DNA of 55,989 nucleotides from Porphyromonadaceae bacterium UBA2720 (GCA_002353885.1 DEKO01000026.1:1-55989); one strand, 5' to 3'. Counted from the first letter of the stretch, positions 7,794 to 17,305 are shown. The notes: generated from the sequence alone by a model not told the origin. Numbers and translations: made by a program.

Positions 7794-9641
7794 CTACTTG
7801 TTTGCTAAACAAATGCGCATCTCGCAACGAGAGCAGTCGAAGTCAACTCTTAGCAATGTGCGCCCGTTGCGCAGCAGTAGTGGAGTGGGAAGATTGTGCT
7901 TGCGGTTCTTGTCCTTGAGGCAGGCTCCAAGCTCGCGGCGCAGGCAATAGCGGGTATGCATCAGTGGCTGATTCTCACTGGGCTTGCCGCTAACTTCCAG
8001 CGCCGGCTCAATTGATGCAACTCCATGCTCTTGGTAGAACTGCCGGGCGATGTGGTTGGCGACATTATCGGCGCTCACAAGCGACCGGTAAGGGAACGTA
8101 GCCTCCTTATTCTCACTTCGGCGCAGGTCACGCGAGTAGGAAGCTGCATGAGTGCGTTCCAGCAGAGCTACAGTGTCACGACGCAGTTGAGTTAATATTG
8201 ATGCCGGCACAAAATAGTCGCCCTCAATCTCGCAATCTCGCATGGCAAAGATGGTGTTGCCTAGCTTAGATAGTACTTGTCGTTGGCGGTCGGCTTGGGG
8301 GGTCTTTGCGGGCTCGGGTGCCGTGTCGAGCGCAAGTGAATGAGTTGCCATGCAGCCGCGCTCATCGGTGGCTTTGAGGCACAACAAGTTGCCGGCGCAC
8401 CACATCTTGAAGTCAAGTGCTATGCGGCGGGTAGCGCTTGGCTTGTTCAAAATATCGTTAAATGCCTTGTCATGGGTTCGGAAAACCTTGTCGCCACGCT
8501 TGATGGCAATCGCCTCCTTTAGGAATATCTTGTTGCCGGCGATGCGGTTCACGCGAAAGCCGTCGTAGTCACCACTTGCGTTAATAAAGGCAAGACCATC
8601 GCCATTGGCTAGAGGCATGGTGGTGTCGATTGTGATAACGTTACCGTTAGCGCTGGTCACTCGTCCTAGATATTCACCTTGCGACTTGGGGGTGTTGAGC
8701 GATGCCATTGGGCTACCATTAGCAGGCTTACGACCATCGATAAAATAATGTGTAAACGAGCGGTTGAAGCTCTTCTCGAGCGATGGCGTGAAAGTGTATC
8801 TTGATGTGCCGCATGAGCTGCGCTTGAGGCTATCGTCGGTAGCGATAATTTTGTCAAGCTCTTGACGATAGTAAGCCACCACATTCTTTACATAATCCAC
8901 ATCTTTTAGGCGACCCTCAATCTTGAACGATGAGATGCCGGCATTAATCATGTTACCCAGGCAATCGCTGGCATTGAAGTCGCGCAACGAGAGCAAGTGT
9001 TTCGATTTCATGAGAATGTTGCCTTGCTCGTCTTCCAAATCGTAACTCAAGCGACAGAACTGTGCGCACTCGCCGCGGTTGGCGCTACGACCACGCAGGG
9101 CTTGGCTAATTTGGCAACGTCCGCTGTAACTCACGCACAACGCACCATGGCAAAATCCCTCAAGAGGAACTTTTACTTTATTATTTATTGCCGCTATCTC
9201 CTCAAGTGATAATTCACGCGCGAGTACCAGTTGCGAGAATCCCGCCTGTTCCAAGAAGGCGGCTTTCTCGGGAGTGCGGATGTCACATTGTGTGCTGGCA
9301 TGTAAGGCAATAGGTGGCAGGTCGAGTCGCAGCAATGCCATGTCCTGCACAATGAGTGCATCAACACCGGCATGATAAAGATTGTGAATCATTCTCTCCA
9401 CATCGCTCAATTCGTTGTCATAGACGATGGTGTTGACTGTGCAATAAATGCGAGCGTCGAACTGATGGGCGAAGCTTACTAATTGCTTTATTGAGTCGAT
9501 AGAGTTGCCTGCTTGGGCACGTGCGCCGAAAGCGCTCGCACCAATGTATACAGCATCGGCGCCATGCTTTATGGCTTCCATACCAATTTCAGCGTTCTTG
9601 GCAGGAGCAAGCAGTTCAATATTTCGGTAGTGATTTCCCAA
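7794..9641 (-). CDS. U32-family protein, RlhA-like (probable 23S rRNA hydroxylase)
   Basis: 615 residues beginning MGNHYRNIELLAPAKN. The first 300 show the U32 signature: ELLAPAKNAEIGMEAIKHGADAVYIG, TVNT, LHASTQ, and the Cys-bearing EGFCHGALCVSYSGRCQIS followed by NRGECAQFCR. These cysteines are typical of U32 proteins, which are now known mostly as RNA hydroxylases rather than peptidases. The length and long C-terminal extension fit RlhA (about 650 residues in E. coli, 23S rRNA C2501 hydroxylation) better than the shorter TrhP; exact substrate is inferred from family resemblance. It lies downstream of the tRNA gene on the same strand but behind a terminator, and converges on the lipoprotein gene at 7651. 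Confidence 0.8.
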   Translation of the reverse strand: MGNHYRNIELLAPAKNAEIGMEAIKHGADAVYIGASAFGARAQAGNSIDSIKQLVSFAHQFDARIYCTVNTIVYDNELSDVERMIHNLYHAGVDALIVQDMALLRLDLPPIALHASTQCDIRTPEKAAFLEQAGFSQLVLARELSLEEIAAINNKVKVPLEGFCHGALCVSYSGRCQISQALRGRSANRGECAQFCRLSYDLEDEQGNILMKSKHLLSLRDFNASDCLGNMINAGISSFKIEGRLKDVDYVKNVVAYYRQELDKIIATDDSLKRSSCGTSRYTFTPSLEKSFNRSFTHYFIDGRKPANGSPMASLNTPKSQGEYLGRVTSANGNVITIDTTMPLANGDGLAFINASGDYDGFRVNRIAGNKIFLKEAIAIKRGDKVFRTHDKAFNDILNKPSATRRIALDFKMWCAGNLLCLKATDERGCMATHSLALDTAPEPAKTPQADRQRQVLSKLGNTIFAMRDCEIEGDYFVPASILTQLRRDTVALLERTHAASYSRDLRRSENKEATFPYRSLVSADNVANHIARQFYQEHGVASIEPALEVSGKPSENQPLMHTRYCLRRELGACLKDKNRKHNLPTPLLLRNGRTLLRVDFDCSRCEMRICLANK

Positions 9642-9770
9642 AGCAGAGATGGAGTTAAGTTGTCAGTATCCAGTTGTCAGTAACAAATCACAGTTCCGAG
9701 AGTTGAGATAAAATAGCCGCGATACTCGCCTGCTTGTTTACTCGTAAGCTCGTTAAAAGTGTTCTTTATC

Positions 9771-9806
9771 AAAAAAAGAGACCCAAAACCTTCTTTGAGT
9801 CTCTTG
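9771..9806 (-). terminator. Terminator after tRNA-Met
   Basis: Read on the minus strand, an 11-bp stem (AGAGACTCAAA with its partner, one G-T pair, 5-base loop) is followed by a run of T. It lies just downstream of the tRNA gene and ends that transcript before the U32 gene. Confidence 0.75.
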
Positions 9807-9811
9807 AAAAG

Positions 9812-9885
9812 TAGCGGGACTGAGAATTGAACTCAGGACCTCCGGGTTATGAATCCGACGCTCTAACCATCTGAGCTATCCCGCC
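9812..9885 (-). tRNA. tRNA-Met (anticodon CAU)
   Basis: A 74-base cloverleaf on the minus strand. The acceptor stem is GGCGGGA with TCCCGCT (one G-T pair), discriminator A. The D stem is GCTC/GAGC, the anticodon loop is TTCATAA, and the T arm is CTGAG-TTCAATT-CTCAG. CCA is not encoded. The anticodon stem has one A-C mismatch next to the loop. CAT reads as elongator methionine; a lysidine-modified tRNA-Ile(CAU) cannot be excluded by eye, and the paired 1-72 position argues against initiator tRNA. Confidence 0.88.
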
Positions 9886-9901
9886 ATCTCTTTTGCGACT
9901 G

Positions 9902-9932
9902 CAAAGGTACAACTATTTTTTATTTTGTGCAA
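9902..9932 (-). promoter_or_regulatory. Promoter of tRNA-Met
   Basis: On the minus strand TTG (9932-9930), 20 bases, then TACCTTTG (9909-9902), ending 16 bases before the mature tRNA 5' end. Spacing and sequence fit the Bacteroidota consensus. Confidence 0.6.
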
Positions 9933-10126
9933 CAACTTTTCCATTTTTTTTGAAACATTTTTTGCCTATTTGGGTTATGAAGTTGATTACTAGAGATTAC
10001 ACAAAATAGATTATCCATTAATTAATAAGAAAAAATGATGATTTATTATCTCATTTGAGTGTGTCGCGAGTGAATAGTGATGAATATAATATTCTTTGAT
10101 TAAGTATAAATTAAAGTAAAAGTCAT

Positions 10127-10134
10127 TATCTTTG
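10127..10134 (+). promoter_or_regulatory. -7 element of thioredoxin-like gene; possibly leaderless
   Basis: TATCTTTG ends four bases before the ATG at 10139. With a start site a few bases after the -7 box, the transcript would start at or beside the ATG, so the mRNA may be leaderless. No clear -33 element. The same spacing occurs before the helicase at 48807. Confidence 0.5.
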
Positions 10135-10138
10135 CGGT

Positions 10139-10465
10139 ATGGAACTGATTAATGATATAAAACACCTTAAGGTCGTGGTGAGTGAGAGTGAGTTATGCTT
10201 GCTCTATGTACAGGCTCCCGATTGCGGCTTGTGCTCAATAATGCTTAGCAAGATTGAGCAGGTGGCTGAGCGCTATCCCCAGGCTCGTTCGCTCAGGGCT
10301 GAAATTCAAGTTGTGCCCGAGCTGGCTGGCGAGTATCTGGTTGCGACAGCTCCCACAGTGCTCATTTTTTCAAAGGGACGTGAGATTTATCGCGCGGGTA
10401 ATTTTATTGACACGGTCGATTTGGAACGATTTTTATCAAAGTGGTGTGAAAATGTTATTCCTTGA
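10139..10465 (+). CDS. Thioredoxin-like protein
   Basis: 108 residues with a thioredoxin fold pattern: a strand LCLLYVQAPDCGLC carrying a CGLC redox motif at the start of the helix, then VVPELAGEYLVATAPTVLIFSKGRE with the cis-proline position (ATAPT). There is no signal peptide, so it should be cytoplasmic. CGLC replaces the classical CGPC, which would alter redox potential. It could be a disulfide reductase or a monothiol-type co-chaperone. Its 3' end overlaps the end of the convergent GH89 gene by 11 bases, so it has no room for its own terminator. Confidence 0.8.
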   Translation: MELINDIKHLKVVVSESELCLLYVQAPDCGLCSIMLSKIEQVAERYPQARSLRAEIQVVPELAGEYLVATAPTVLIFSKGREIYRAGNFIDTVDLERFLSKWCENVIP

Positions 10466-12644
10466 ATTTCATTTTATTAAACTCATCATGAAAAATGGCG
10501 TTGATAACTTCGCAAGTTGACAATAGGTCACTCCCTTTGGTGAAAGGAGCCGCTGTGGTCCCGAGTTGCAAGGGGTAGGTATCTTGTATCGTTGCTATTT
10601 CTTGTTGAAGAACGGAATGGTTATAGGGCTGTTGCAACTGTGATATGCTAATAAGGTAGTTATAATAAGTGAGCCATCGGTTCATGTAGTATCCTGCCAG
10701 CAACCCTGCCCAGTTGCGACATGAGTAATCGTTGAGGTCACCTCCCCACGTGGTAACGAGGCGGCGTGCGTTCATCTCGTAATAGTCCTTGACGTCGGAG
10801 GCTACGCCCAAGTCTCGTGCCTGTTCAAGCCACTTGTCCATGGTGCAGAATGGATGCTCGGCATTTAGCCCATCCATGTAGTAAATTATGTAAGCCATTA
10901 TTTCAAACGTTTCTCTCATTTTGTTCTCGTCGTGCTCATGGAAAGCCTTGTCAAGCTCATTTTTCTTTGCCAGGAATAAGTCACCCAGCAGTTGTCGGCC
11001 CACCCAAATGATGTCGACTCTCATGGCATCGGTCAGGATAGTATCTTGCTTTAAGAGAAGATCCCACACTGCAAGCAGTTGTTGAGGGTTGTATCTCACT
11101 TCGCAGCGTCCGTGCGTCTTGTCTAGTTCAGGATACTGGCAGGGTAGTGGACCACTGAAAGATGTGGGACGGATGTTAAGCACCTTGTTGTATAGAATAT
11201 CCCAAGCTTGTCGCGCGGGTTGTGATAGTTGTCCGGCGTGTCGGTCGGCGAGCTCGTTTATCACTTGTTCATCGCTCTTGTTGAAGGTCCACGCTTTCTC
11301 AAAGATGTACTCATAAGGGAATTGTTGCACATCGAGCCCCTCGAGTGTAGAGCCTATTCCCACAAGGTTCTTACCTCCTTCTTTTAGAGCTTTTTCTAGC
11401 CTCTCTCCGGCATCTTTGACATTTCCTTGAATGTTACTGTTGCCGCCAAAGTTGCCCAGATAACACCAAATGTAGGGCTGGCCATAGAAACCGTCAAGGT
11501 CACGCCACATTTCCTTGTACTCACAATAATAGTCGAGCATTGTCATCTTGCCTTGTGGTACACCAGTGAGCATGGCACGTGCACGCTGTGGGGTATAGTC
11601 TTTGCGCTGATAGTAGAGGAACCATCCCATTTGTAGCCACTCGGCTTGTGGGTCAACGGCAGTAAGACTACGGTAGATGTGCTTGCTTATTTTGTTCAGA
11701 TAATCAGGCTCAAAACTGGGTGGGTCCATTTCGTTAAATGGGTCGATACCATAAATGTGATTGGTGCCAAACCTGCGAGTTTGTTCCTCAAGAAACATCT
11801 TTTGAATTTCACTATATAGCGGGTCTTCGCTATTGAGGAAATAGGTGCGATAAGGAGCGTCAAAATCGTCCCAAGTGCTCATGGGTTTAATGTCGGCTTT
11901 GGGATACATGTCCATGAGCTGTCGTGGCACGTGTCCTGCGAATGCCGGCAAGACTGGTCTCATGTTCAAGGCTCGCTCTCGAGCCAGTATTTTCTTTTGT
12001 AGTTCGGCTTGACCAGTGAGCCACTCCTTGGGCAATGGTCCGCACCAAGCATCAATGTTAGCCATGCGATGCCAGGGCAGATAGACTGGACCAGTGAAAT
12101 AGTTGCGTACTTGCTCATCGGTCATTCCCAAGCGTGTCCACACATTATACCACACTGCTTCTTGTCCGGTAATGGCAAGTGGCATGTTGATTCCGTTGAG
12201 TGCCATCCAGTCGATAAATCTCTCCCAGTCGTTCCAGTCCCAAAATGGCATGGTATACCCAAAAGTGCAGTAATTCAAGAAAAAGCGTTGAGGCACACGC
12301 GCTTTTATGATTTCTTTTGTTGGCACATCAGGAAGTAGCAATGGCAGGTCCAAGGAAATATCAGCATACCACGATACAGTGGTTTTACAGTAGCGATTTA
12401 GGTATCTGTTCAGCCCCACGGCCATTGAATTGGCATTATTGCCACAAATGATAACCTTGTCGCCAACAGTCTCGAGAGAAAAAATGTCGGTATTGCTCTC
12501 AATATGCTTGAAATCGACCTTGTTTGCAAGCACCGTAGACAATCGGTGCGCTAGTTCGCGTGCTTGTTGCACGTCATTACCACTGGCTTGTGATAAAAAC
12601 CAAGCCATTGATACCATAAACAAAGTGATAAATGCCTTTTTCAT
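10455..12644 (-). CDS. Alpha-N-acetylglucosaminidase (GH89, NAGLU family)
   Basis: 729 residues with a Sec signal peptide (first 20 or so, ending SQASG), so periplasmic or secreted. The whole protein reads as the NAGLU family: small N-terminal domain to about 105, then the catalytic barrel starting RVPQRFFLNYCTFGYTMPFW, with GINMPLAITGQEAVWY and VLPAFAGHVP. The two catalytic glutamates known from human NAGLU are recognisable: Glu305 in DPFNEMDPPS and Glu435 in GSTLEGLD. The enzyme removes terminal alpha-linked N-acetylglucosamine, as in heparan sulfate fragments or mucin O-glycans, which suits a gut organism. It is transcribed alone from a promoter at 12672-12702. Confidence 0.93.
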   Translation of the reverse strand: MKKAFITLFMVSMAWFLSQASGNDVQQARELAHRLSTVLANKVDFKHIESNTDIFSLETVGDKVIICGNNANSMAVGLNRYLNRYCKTTVSWYADISLDLPLLLPDVPTKEIIKARVPQRFFLNYCTFGYTMPFWDWNDWERFIDWMALNGINMPLAITGQEAVWYNVWTRLGMTDEQVRNYFTGPVYLPWHRMANIDAWCGPLPKEWLTGQAELQKKILARERALNMRPVLPAFAGHVPRQLMDMYPKADIKPMSTWDDFDAPYRTYFLNSEDPLYSEIQKMFLEEQTRRFGTNHIYGIDPFNEMDPPSFEPDYLNKISKHIYRSLTAVDPQAEWLQMGWFLYYQRKDYTPQRARAMLTGVPQGKMTMLDYYCEYKEMWRDLDGFYGQPYIWCYLGNFGGNSNIQGNVKDAGERLEKALKEGGKNLVGIGSTLEGLDVQQFPYEYIFEKAWTFNKSDEQVINELADRHAGQLSQPARQAWDILYNKVLNIRPTSFSGPLPCQYPELDKTHGRCEVRYNPQQLLAVWDLLLKQDTILTDAMRVDIIWVGRQLLGDLFLAKKNELDKAFHEHDENKMRETFEIMAYIIYYMDGLNAEHPFCTMDKWLEQARDLGVASDVKDYYEMNARRLVTTWGGDLNDYSCRNWAGLLAGYYMNRWLTYYNYLISISQLQQPYNHSVLQQEIATIQDTYPLQLGTTAAPFTKGSDLLSTCEVINAIFHDEFNKMKFKE

Positions 12645-12671
12645 ATTATCGTTAGAAATAATAATTTATCG

Positions 12672-12702
12672 CAAAAATAATAAATTGCGCTTTATTGAGC
12701 AA
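12672..12702 (-). promoter_or_regulatory. Promoter of GH89 gene
   Basis: On the minus strand TTG (12702-12700), 20 bases, TATTTTTG (12679-12672), then a leader of about 25 bases to the ATG at 12644. Good match to the Bacteroidota consensus. Confidence 0.6.
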
Positions 12703-12723
12703 GTATTTGTGAAAATATAAAAC

Positions 12724-12757
12724 AACGACCGCAATTAGAAAAAAAGTTGCGGTCGTT
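12724..12757 (-). terminator. Terminator of nqr operon
   Basis: An 11-bp perfect stem (AACGACCGCAA with TTGCGGTCGTT) around a 12-base loop, followed on the minus strand by a T-rich stretch. It is placed 29 bases after the nqrF stop. Confidence 0.75.
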
Positions 12758-12785
12758 ATTATAGTAATAGTTTATAGCCAATGGC

Positions 12786-14069
12786 TTATCCGAAGTTGTC
12801 GTAGTGGATAGAACTCGGATCTACACCACACTTGTCAAGAACTTCGTTCACGGTCTTGCTCATCATGGCTGGACCGCACATGTAGTACTCACAATCCTCA
12901 GGAGCTTCATGGTCCTTGAGGTAAGTTTCATACATAACAGGAGCAATAAATCCAGCTGTGTATTTAACCCCAGCCTCGTCGGCAACAGGATCGGGACGGT
13001 CAAGCGCCAAGTGGAAATGGAAATTGGGATATTCTTTCTCAATCTCTAAGAAATCCTCAAGGTAGAACACTTCGCTTAGCGAGCGTGCTCCGTAGAAATA
13101 GTGCATCTCACGATCGCGAGTGTGGAGGGTCTTGGTCATGTGCATGATTTGTGCACGCAGTGGAGCCATTCCCGCGCCACCGCCTACCCAAATCATCTCC
13201 TTCTTGCTATCGAAGATGGGGTGGAAGTCACCGTAAGGTCCGCTCATTATCACTTTGTCACCAGGTTTTAGGGTGAATATATAGGACGAAGCGATACCTG
13301 GGCTTACATCCATGAAGCCTGTTTGTGGTTTGGGTTTAAATGGTGGAGTCGCGATGCGCACCGTGAGCATGAAACGGTCGCCCTCGGCGGGATAATTAGC
13401 CATTGAGTAAGCTCTCACTGTCTCCTCAGTGTTTTTACACTTGAGCGAGAACATGTCATATTTTTCCCAGGTGGGTAAGTATTCACCCAGAGATTCCTTG
13501 TCGATGTCCTTGTCGTAGTCCATCTCGAAAGTGGGAATCTTGATTTGTGCGTAAGAACCTGGAATGAAGTCCATGTGTTCCCCCTCGGGCAGAGCCACGA
13601 TAAACTCCTTGATGAATGACGAGACTAGCTTGTTGCTTACCACAGTACATTCATATTCCTTGACTTCTAGAACCGAGTCGGGAACTTGAATTGCCATGTT
13701 GTCTTTAACTTTCACCTGGCAGCCCAAGCGCCAATGGTCTTGCTGTTCCTTGCGCGAGAAGTGAACGGTCTCGGTAGGGAGGATGTCGCCACCTCCTTCA
13801 AGCACTTGTACTTTGCATTGTCCACAACTACCCTTGCCACCGCATGCGCTTGAGAGCATAACACCGCCCTCGTGAAGGCTATTAAGCAACGACTTGCCAC
13901 TCTCAATTTCTATTTCTTTTTTTCCGCCATTGATGGTTATCTTCACTTTTCCTGAAGCCACAAGATAGTGCCTTGCCAGTAGAAGTATAATCACAAGCAA
14001 CAGGGTGAGCACGAGGAAAATCACAGCGCTCGCCAAAACGGTTAAAGATTGATTTACCAGTAGTATCAT
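12786..14069 (-). CDS. nqrF: Na+-translocating NADH:quinone reductase subunit F
   Basis: 427 residues: the NADH-oxidising entry point of the Na+-NQR pump. One N-terminal membrane anchor (about 8-35), then a 2Fe-2S ferredoxin domain with Cys76, Cys82, Cys85 (CGGKGSCGQC) and Cys117. An FAD-binding domain follows (RAYSMANYP at about 212-220) and an NADH-binding part (GGGAGMAPLRAQI). The C-terminus, YDNFG, is the family's conserved end. It is the last gene of nqrABCDEF, 22 bases after nqrE. Length and motifs are all usual. Confidence 0.97.
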   Translation of the reverse strand: MILLVNQSLTVLASAVIFLVLTLLLVIILLLARHYLVASGKVKITINGGKKEIEIESGKSLLNSLHEGGVMLSSACGGKGSCGQCKVQVLEGGGDILPTETVHFSRKEQQDHWRLGCQVKVKDNMAIQVPDSVLEVKEYECTVVSNKLVSSFIKEFIVALPEGEHMDFIPGSYAQIKIPTFEMDYDKDIDKESLGEYLPTWEKYDMFSLKCKNTEETVRAYSMANYPAEGDRFMLTVRIATPPFKPKPQTGFMDVSPGIASSYIFTLKPGDKVIMSGPYGDFHPIFDSKKEMIWVGGGAGMAPLRAQIMHMTKTLHTRDREMHYFYGARSLSEVFYLEDFLEIEKEYPNFHFHLALDRPDPVADEAGVKYTAGFIAPVMYETYLKDHEAPEDCEYYMCGPAMMSKTVNEVLDKCGVDPSSIHYDNFG

Positions 14070-14091
14070 AATAATGTGTATTGTGCAAGTT

Positions 14092-14706
14092 TTAAAGTTT
14101 AATACCCATGAAGCTCATGAAGGCAATGCCCATGAGACCAGTGATGATGAATGTTATTCCCACTCCTCGCAGTGCTGGTGGAATGTTGCTATAAGCGATT
14201 TTCTCGCGAATCGCGGCAAGACCCACGATGGCAAGTAACCAACCTATACCACTACCGGCTCCATAGACAGTTGCTGTCCAGCACGACGGGAAATCGCGTT
14301 GTTGCATGAAAAGTGCTCCACCCAGTATGGCGCAGTTTACGGCAATTAGAGGCAAGAAAATACCCAATGAATTGTAGAGCGCGGGAGCAAATTTTTCTAC
14401 TGCCATCTCAACCAACTGTGTTGCCGAAGCAATTACCGCAATAAACATTATAAGTCCTAAGAAACTGAGGTCTACATCTTTATAGCTATCATCGAGCCAT
14501 GATAAAGCTCCAGGCTTGAGTATATACTCATTTAATAAATAATTCAATGGAATGGTGACAACAAGCATGAATGTAACTGCTAGCCCCAGTCCAAAGGCTG
14601 TCTTAACATTCTTGGAAACGGCAAGATAAGAGCACATTCCCAGGAAGTAGGCAAATACCATGTTGTCGATGAAAATCGACTTAACGAAAAGGTTTAATTC
14701 TTCCAT
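14092..14706 (-). CDS. nqrE: Na+-NQR subunit E
   Basis: 204 residues, six predicted membrane helices, one of the two homologous membrane subunits (with NqrD) that line the sodium and electron path. It carries the family start LFVKSIFIDNMVFAYFLGMC with the conserved Cys, and NCAILGGALFM with the second conserved Cys that holds the intramembrane 2Fe-2S centre together with NqrD. It lies 38 bases after nqrD and 22 before nqrF. Confidence 0.96.
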   Translation of the reverse strand: MEELNLFVKSIFIDNMVFAYFLGMCSYLAVSKNVKTAFGLGLAVTFMLVVTIPLNYLLNEYILKPGALSWLDDSYKDVDLSFLGLIMFIAVIASATQLVEMAVEKFAPALYNSLGIFLPLIAVNCAILGGALFMQQRDFPSCWTATVYGAGSGIGWLLAIVGLAAIREKIAYSNIPPALRGVGITFIITGLMGIAFMSFMGIKL

Positions 14707-14744
14707 TTTACTAAGATGATATTTAATGCGTTACTACTTGTTTG

Positions 14745-15368
14745 TTATTTCTCTTGAAGATCCTTGTTGCGGGAGCGATGAACCCAGATTATGCATCCCA
14801 CGGTAATGAGTGCCATGGGGGGCAAAATCATGAGGCCATTGTTCATGTATCCATGATCGTAGCACCACTGTGGAATAACAGGGAATCCTAATAGTGTTCC
14901 GCTTCCTAGCAGTTCACGGAAGAATGCCACGATAACAAGTATTATCGTGTATCCCAATCCGTTGCCAATACCATCGAGAAAAGCTGGCCACGGCTTGTTG
15001 CTCAAGGCAAAAGCCTCAAGTCGTCCCATGAGAATGCAGTTGGTAATAATGAGTCCAATGAATACCGAGAGTTGCAAGCTCACATCATAGGCATAAGCGC
15101 GCAAAATTTGCTGAACAATTATAACAAGAGCTGCCACAACCACTAGTTGAACGATAATGCGAATGGTTGTGGGGATTGTCTTTCTCAGTAATGATATAAC
15201 CACATTAGATATTGCCAAAACAGCTATTACTGATATTCCCATGACAATAGCGGGTTCAAGCTTGGCTGTAACGGCAAGTGTGGAGCAAATACCCAATATT
15301 TGCACTAATACAGGGTTGTCCTTTGAAAGCGGATTAAATAATGCTTCTTTATTACGTTTTGATAACAT
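14745..15368 (-). CDS. nqrD: Na+-NQR subunit D
   Basis: 207 residues, membrane subunit homologous to NqrE. Conserved parts: NPVLVQILGICSTLAVT (first conserved Cys) and ITNCILMGRLEAFA (second Cys), which form half of the intramembrane iron-sulfur site. Six membrane helices are expected. It follows nqrC by 9 bases, so translation is likely coupled. Confidence 0.96.
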   Translation of the reverse strand: MLSKRNKEALFNPLSKDNPVLVQILGICSTLAVTAKLEPAIVMGISVIAVLAISNVVISLLRKTIPTTIRIIVQLVVVAALVIIVQQILRAYAYDVSLQLSVFIGLIITNCILMGRLEAFALSNKPWPAFLDGIGNGLGYTIILVIVAFFRELLGSGTLLGFPVIPQWCYDHGYMNNGLMILPPMALITVGCIIWVHRSRNKDLQEK

Positions 15369-15377
15369 AGTCTATTG

Positions 15378-16097
15378 TCATTTAATGGTTCCACATTGAA
15401 GTTTCTTGAAGAATGGGTCGTAGGGAGTCATGCAATCATTAAGCATTGCTTGCACACCACGGCTAGTAATTGTACCACCCGATATTGCATCAACATATTC
15501 CGAGCCGTCGATGGGTTTTTGACCTTTCTTCATTACACTGATAGATTTGAATTCACCATCGGGGTAAATACTCTTACCTTGAAATTGCTCTTGAAACTTG
15601 GAATTAGCGATTTCGGCTCCCAATCCTGGTGTCTCTCCTTCATGAGAGAAATATGCTCCATAAATGTCGGAACCATTGTCATTAACAGCGATATATCCCC
15701 AAATGGGGCCCCACAATCCAGCTCCATATACTGGTACAATATATTTGAAACTGCCATCGTCAAGTTTGCACTTGAACATGGGGAGTTTGCGTTCTTCAAG
15801 TTTGATATTATTTTTCATATCAATTTCAAACGCCACATTCTTGGCTGAGTCGGCAATACTACCATCTTTATTAAGCAGGTACCCCGCTACAATGTATTTG
15901 TTAAAGGTCTCTTCAATGGCATTATCGCTAGCTGGGATGACATGCACAGCGCTAAGAATTTGCTTGCGCTTGTCGTTGGCGATGTTCTCGTCTTGCTTGG
16001 GCTTGAGAGCCATGTAGATGAATGCCAACACCGTGCCCACAATGAGCACCATCACCGCAGCATAAATGATTTGATATAGATTGCTATTTTTATTCAT
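15378..16097 (-). CDS. nqrC: Na+-NQR subunit C
   Basis: 239 residues from the ATG at 16097. A longer GTG start at 16121 would overlap nqrB by four bases, but the ATG is preceded by AGGAGG about 11 bases upstream, an unusually clear Shine-Dalgarno for a Bacteroidota gene, and begins MNKNSNLYQIIYAAVMVL as in homologues. One membrane helix, then a periplasmic domain with the covalent FMN site SGGTIT near the C-terminus (the Thr carries the flavin; usual form S-G-A-T-x-T). GETPGLGAEI is also typical. Confidence 0.95.
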   Translation of the reverse strand: MNKNSNLYQIIYAAVMVLIVGTVLAFIYMALKPKQDENIANDKRKQILSAVHVIPASDNAIEETFNKYIVAGYLLNKDGSIADSAKNVAFEIDMKNNIKLEERKLPMFKCKLDDGSFKYIVPVYGAGLWGPIWGYIAVNDNGSDIYGAYFSHEGETPGLGAEIANSKFQEQFQGKSIYPDGEFKSISVMKKGQKPIDGSEYVDAISGGTITSRGVQAMLNDCMTPYDPFFKKLQCGTIK

Positions 16098-16117
16098 TAT
16101 TATCTTTTCCTCCTTTC

Positions 16118-17305
16118 TCACTTGGCTTTAGCTCGTTTTAAGCGACGGTTTATATTGACTTGAACCACGCAGTAATCAATGAGTGGTGCAAAAGCATTCA
16201 TTAGCAGTACTGCAAGCATAGCACCCTCGGGGTATCCACCATTGTACACCCTGATGAGAATGGCAAAAACGCCAATAAGGAAACCATAGATATATTGTCC
16301 AATCTTAGTTCGTGCTCCAGTAACAGGATCGGTTGCCATGAACACTGCCGCAAAAGCGAATCCACCAAAGCATAATTGTGCCAACGGGTCAAGCATCGAG
16401 GCAGGGTAGGTGGGGGTGGCGAAGACATTGGCAATTGTTCCCATTGATAGACCTCCAGCGAAGACACTGAGCATTACTCTCCATGATGCGATGCCAGTAA
16501 TGAGCAATATGGCTGCTCCAATAAGGATGGCTATCATCGAGGTCTCGCCGGGCGAGCCGGGAATGAGACCTATAAATGCATCAAGGGTTGATGTGCTGAG
16601 ATTTAGTGTGTCACCAACGTTGGTTGCCACCTCACCCAGTGGTGTGGCACCCGAGAAACCATCGGCAACAGTTCCTGCGCCATAGCCAAAAGCGCTGTCG
16701 GTCATGACAAATGCCTTGTCGCCACTCATCTCGGCAGGATAAGAGAAAAATAGGAACGCGCGCGTGATGAGAGCAACATTAAAGATGTTCATTCCTGTGC
16801 CACCGAAGATTTCTTTTGCGAAGATTACTGCAAATGCTGTAGCGACAGCAGTCATCCACAGTGGAGTGTTGATGGGAACAATTAGAGGAATCAGGATTCC
16901 TGTTACAAGAAATCCTTCCTGTATTTCCTTGTGGTGGATTTGAGCACCTATAAACTCAATACCAAGTCCCACAACATAGGAAACCACAATGACCGGGAGC
17001 ATTGCAAGCAGTCCGAAGATGAACATCTGCACAAAAGATGCTTCGGGCATTCCAATAGCTCGAAAATGTTGATAACCAATGTTATACATCGCAAACAGCA
17101 GGCACGGCAACAGGGCTACAACCACTGTAATCATGGTTCGCTTCATGTCGTTGCTGTCGTGAATGTGAACGCCTGAACGTGAAGTAGTGTTGGGCGTGAA
17201 CAAGAAAGTTTCCATTCCGTCGAAAACCGATTCCAGCTTGCTGAATTTTCCGCCTTGCTGGAAGTGCGGCTTAATCTTGTTCATGAAATTTCTTAATGCT
17301 TTCAC
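16118..17305 (-). CDS. nqrB: Na+-NQR subunit B
   Basis: 395 residues, the large membrane subunit. It holds riboflavin and a covalent FMN; the FMN-attachment threonine is seen in FSGATPLGE. Other family parts are MKALRNFMNKIKPHF at the N-terminus, a long series of hydrophobic helices, and ATDPVTGARTKIGQ near the end. It begins 56 bases after nqrA and stops 21 bases before the nqrC ATG. In the complex it receives electrons from NqrC and reduces quinone. Confidence 0.96.
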   Translation of the reverse strand: MKALRNFMNKIKPHFQQGGKFSKLESVFDGMETFLFTPNTTSRSGVHIHDSNDMKRTMITVVVALLPCLLFAMYNIGYQHFRAIGMPEASFVQMFIFGLLAMLPVIVVSYVVGLGIEFIGAQIHHKEIQEGFLVTGILIPLIVPINTPLWMTAVATAFAVIFAKEIFGGTGMNIFNVALITRAFLFFSYPAEMSGDKAFVMTDSAFGYGAGTVADGFSGATPLGEVATNVGDTLNLSTSTLDAFIGLIPGSPGETSMIAILIGAAILLITGIASWRVMLSVFAGGLSMGTIANVFATPTYPASMLDPLAQLCFGGFAFAAVFMATDPVTGARTKIGQYIYGFLIGVFAILIRVYNGGYPEGAMLAVLLMNAFAPLIDYCVVQVNINRRLKRAKAK

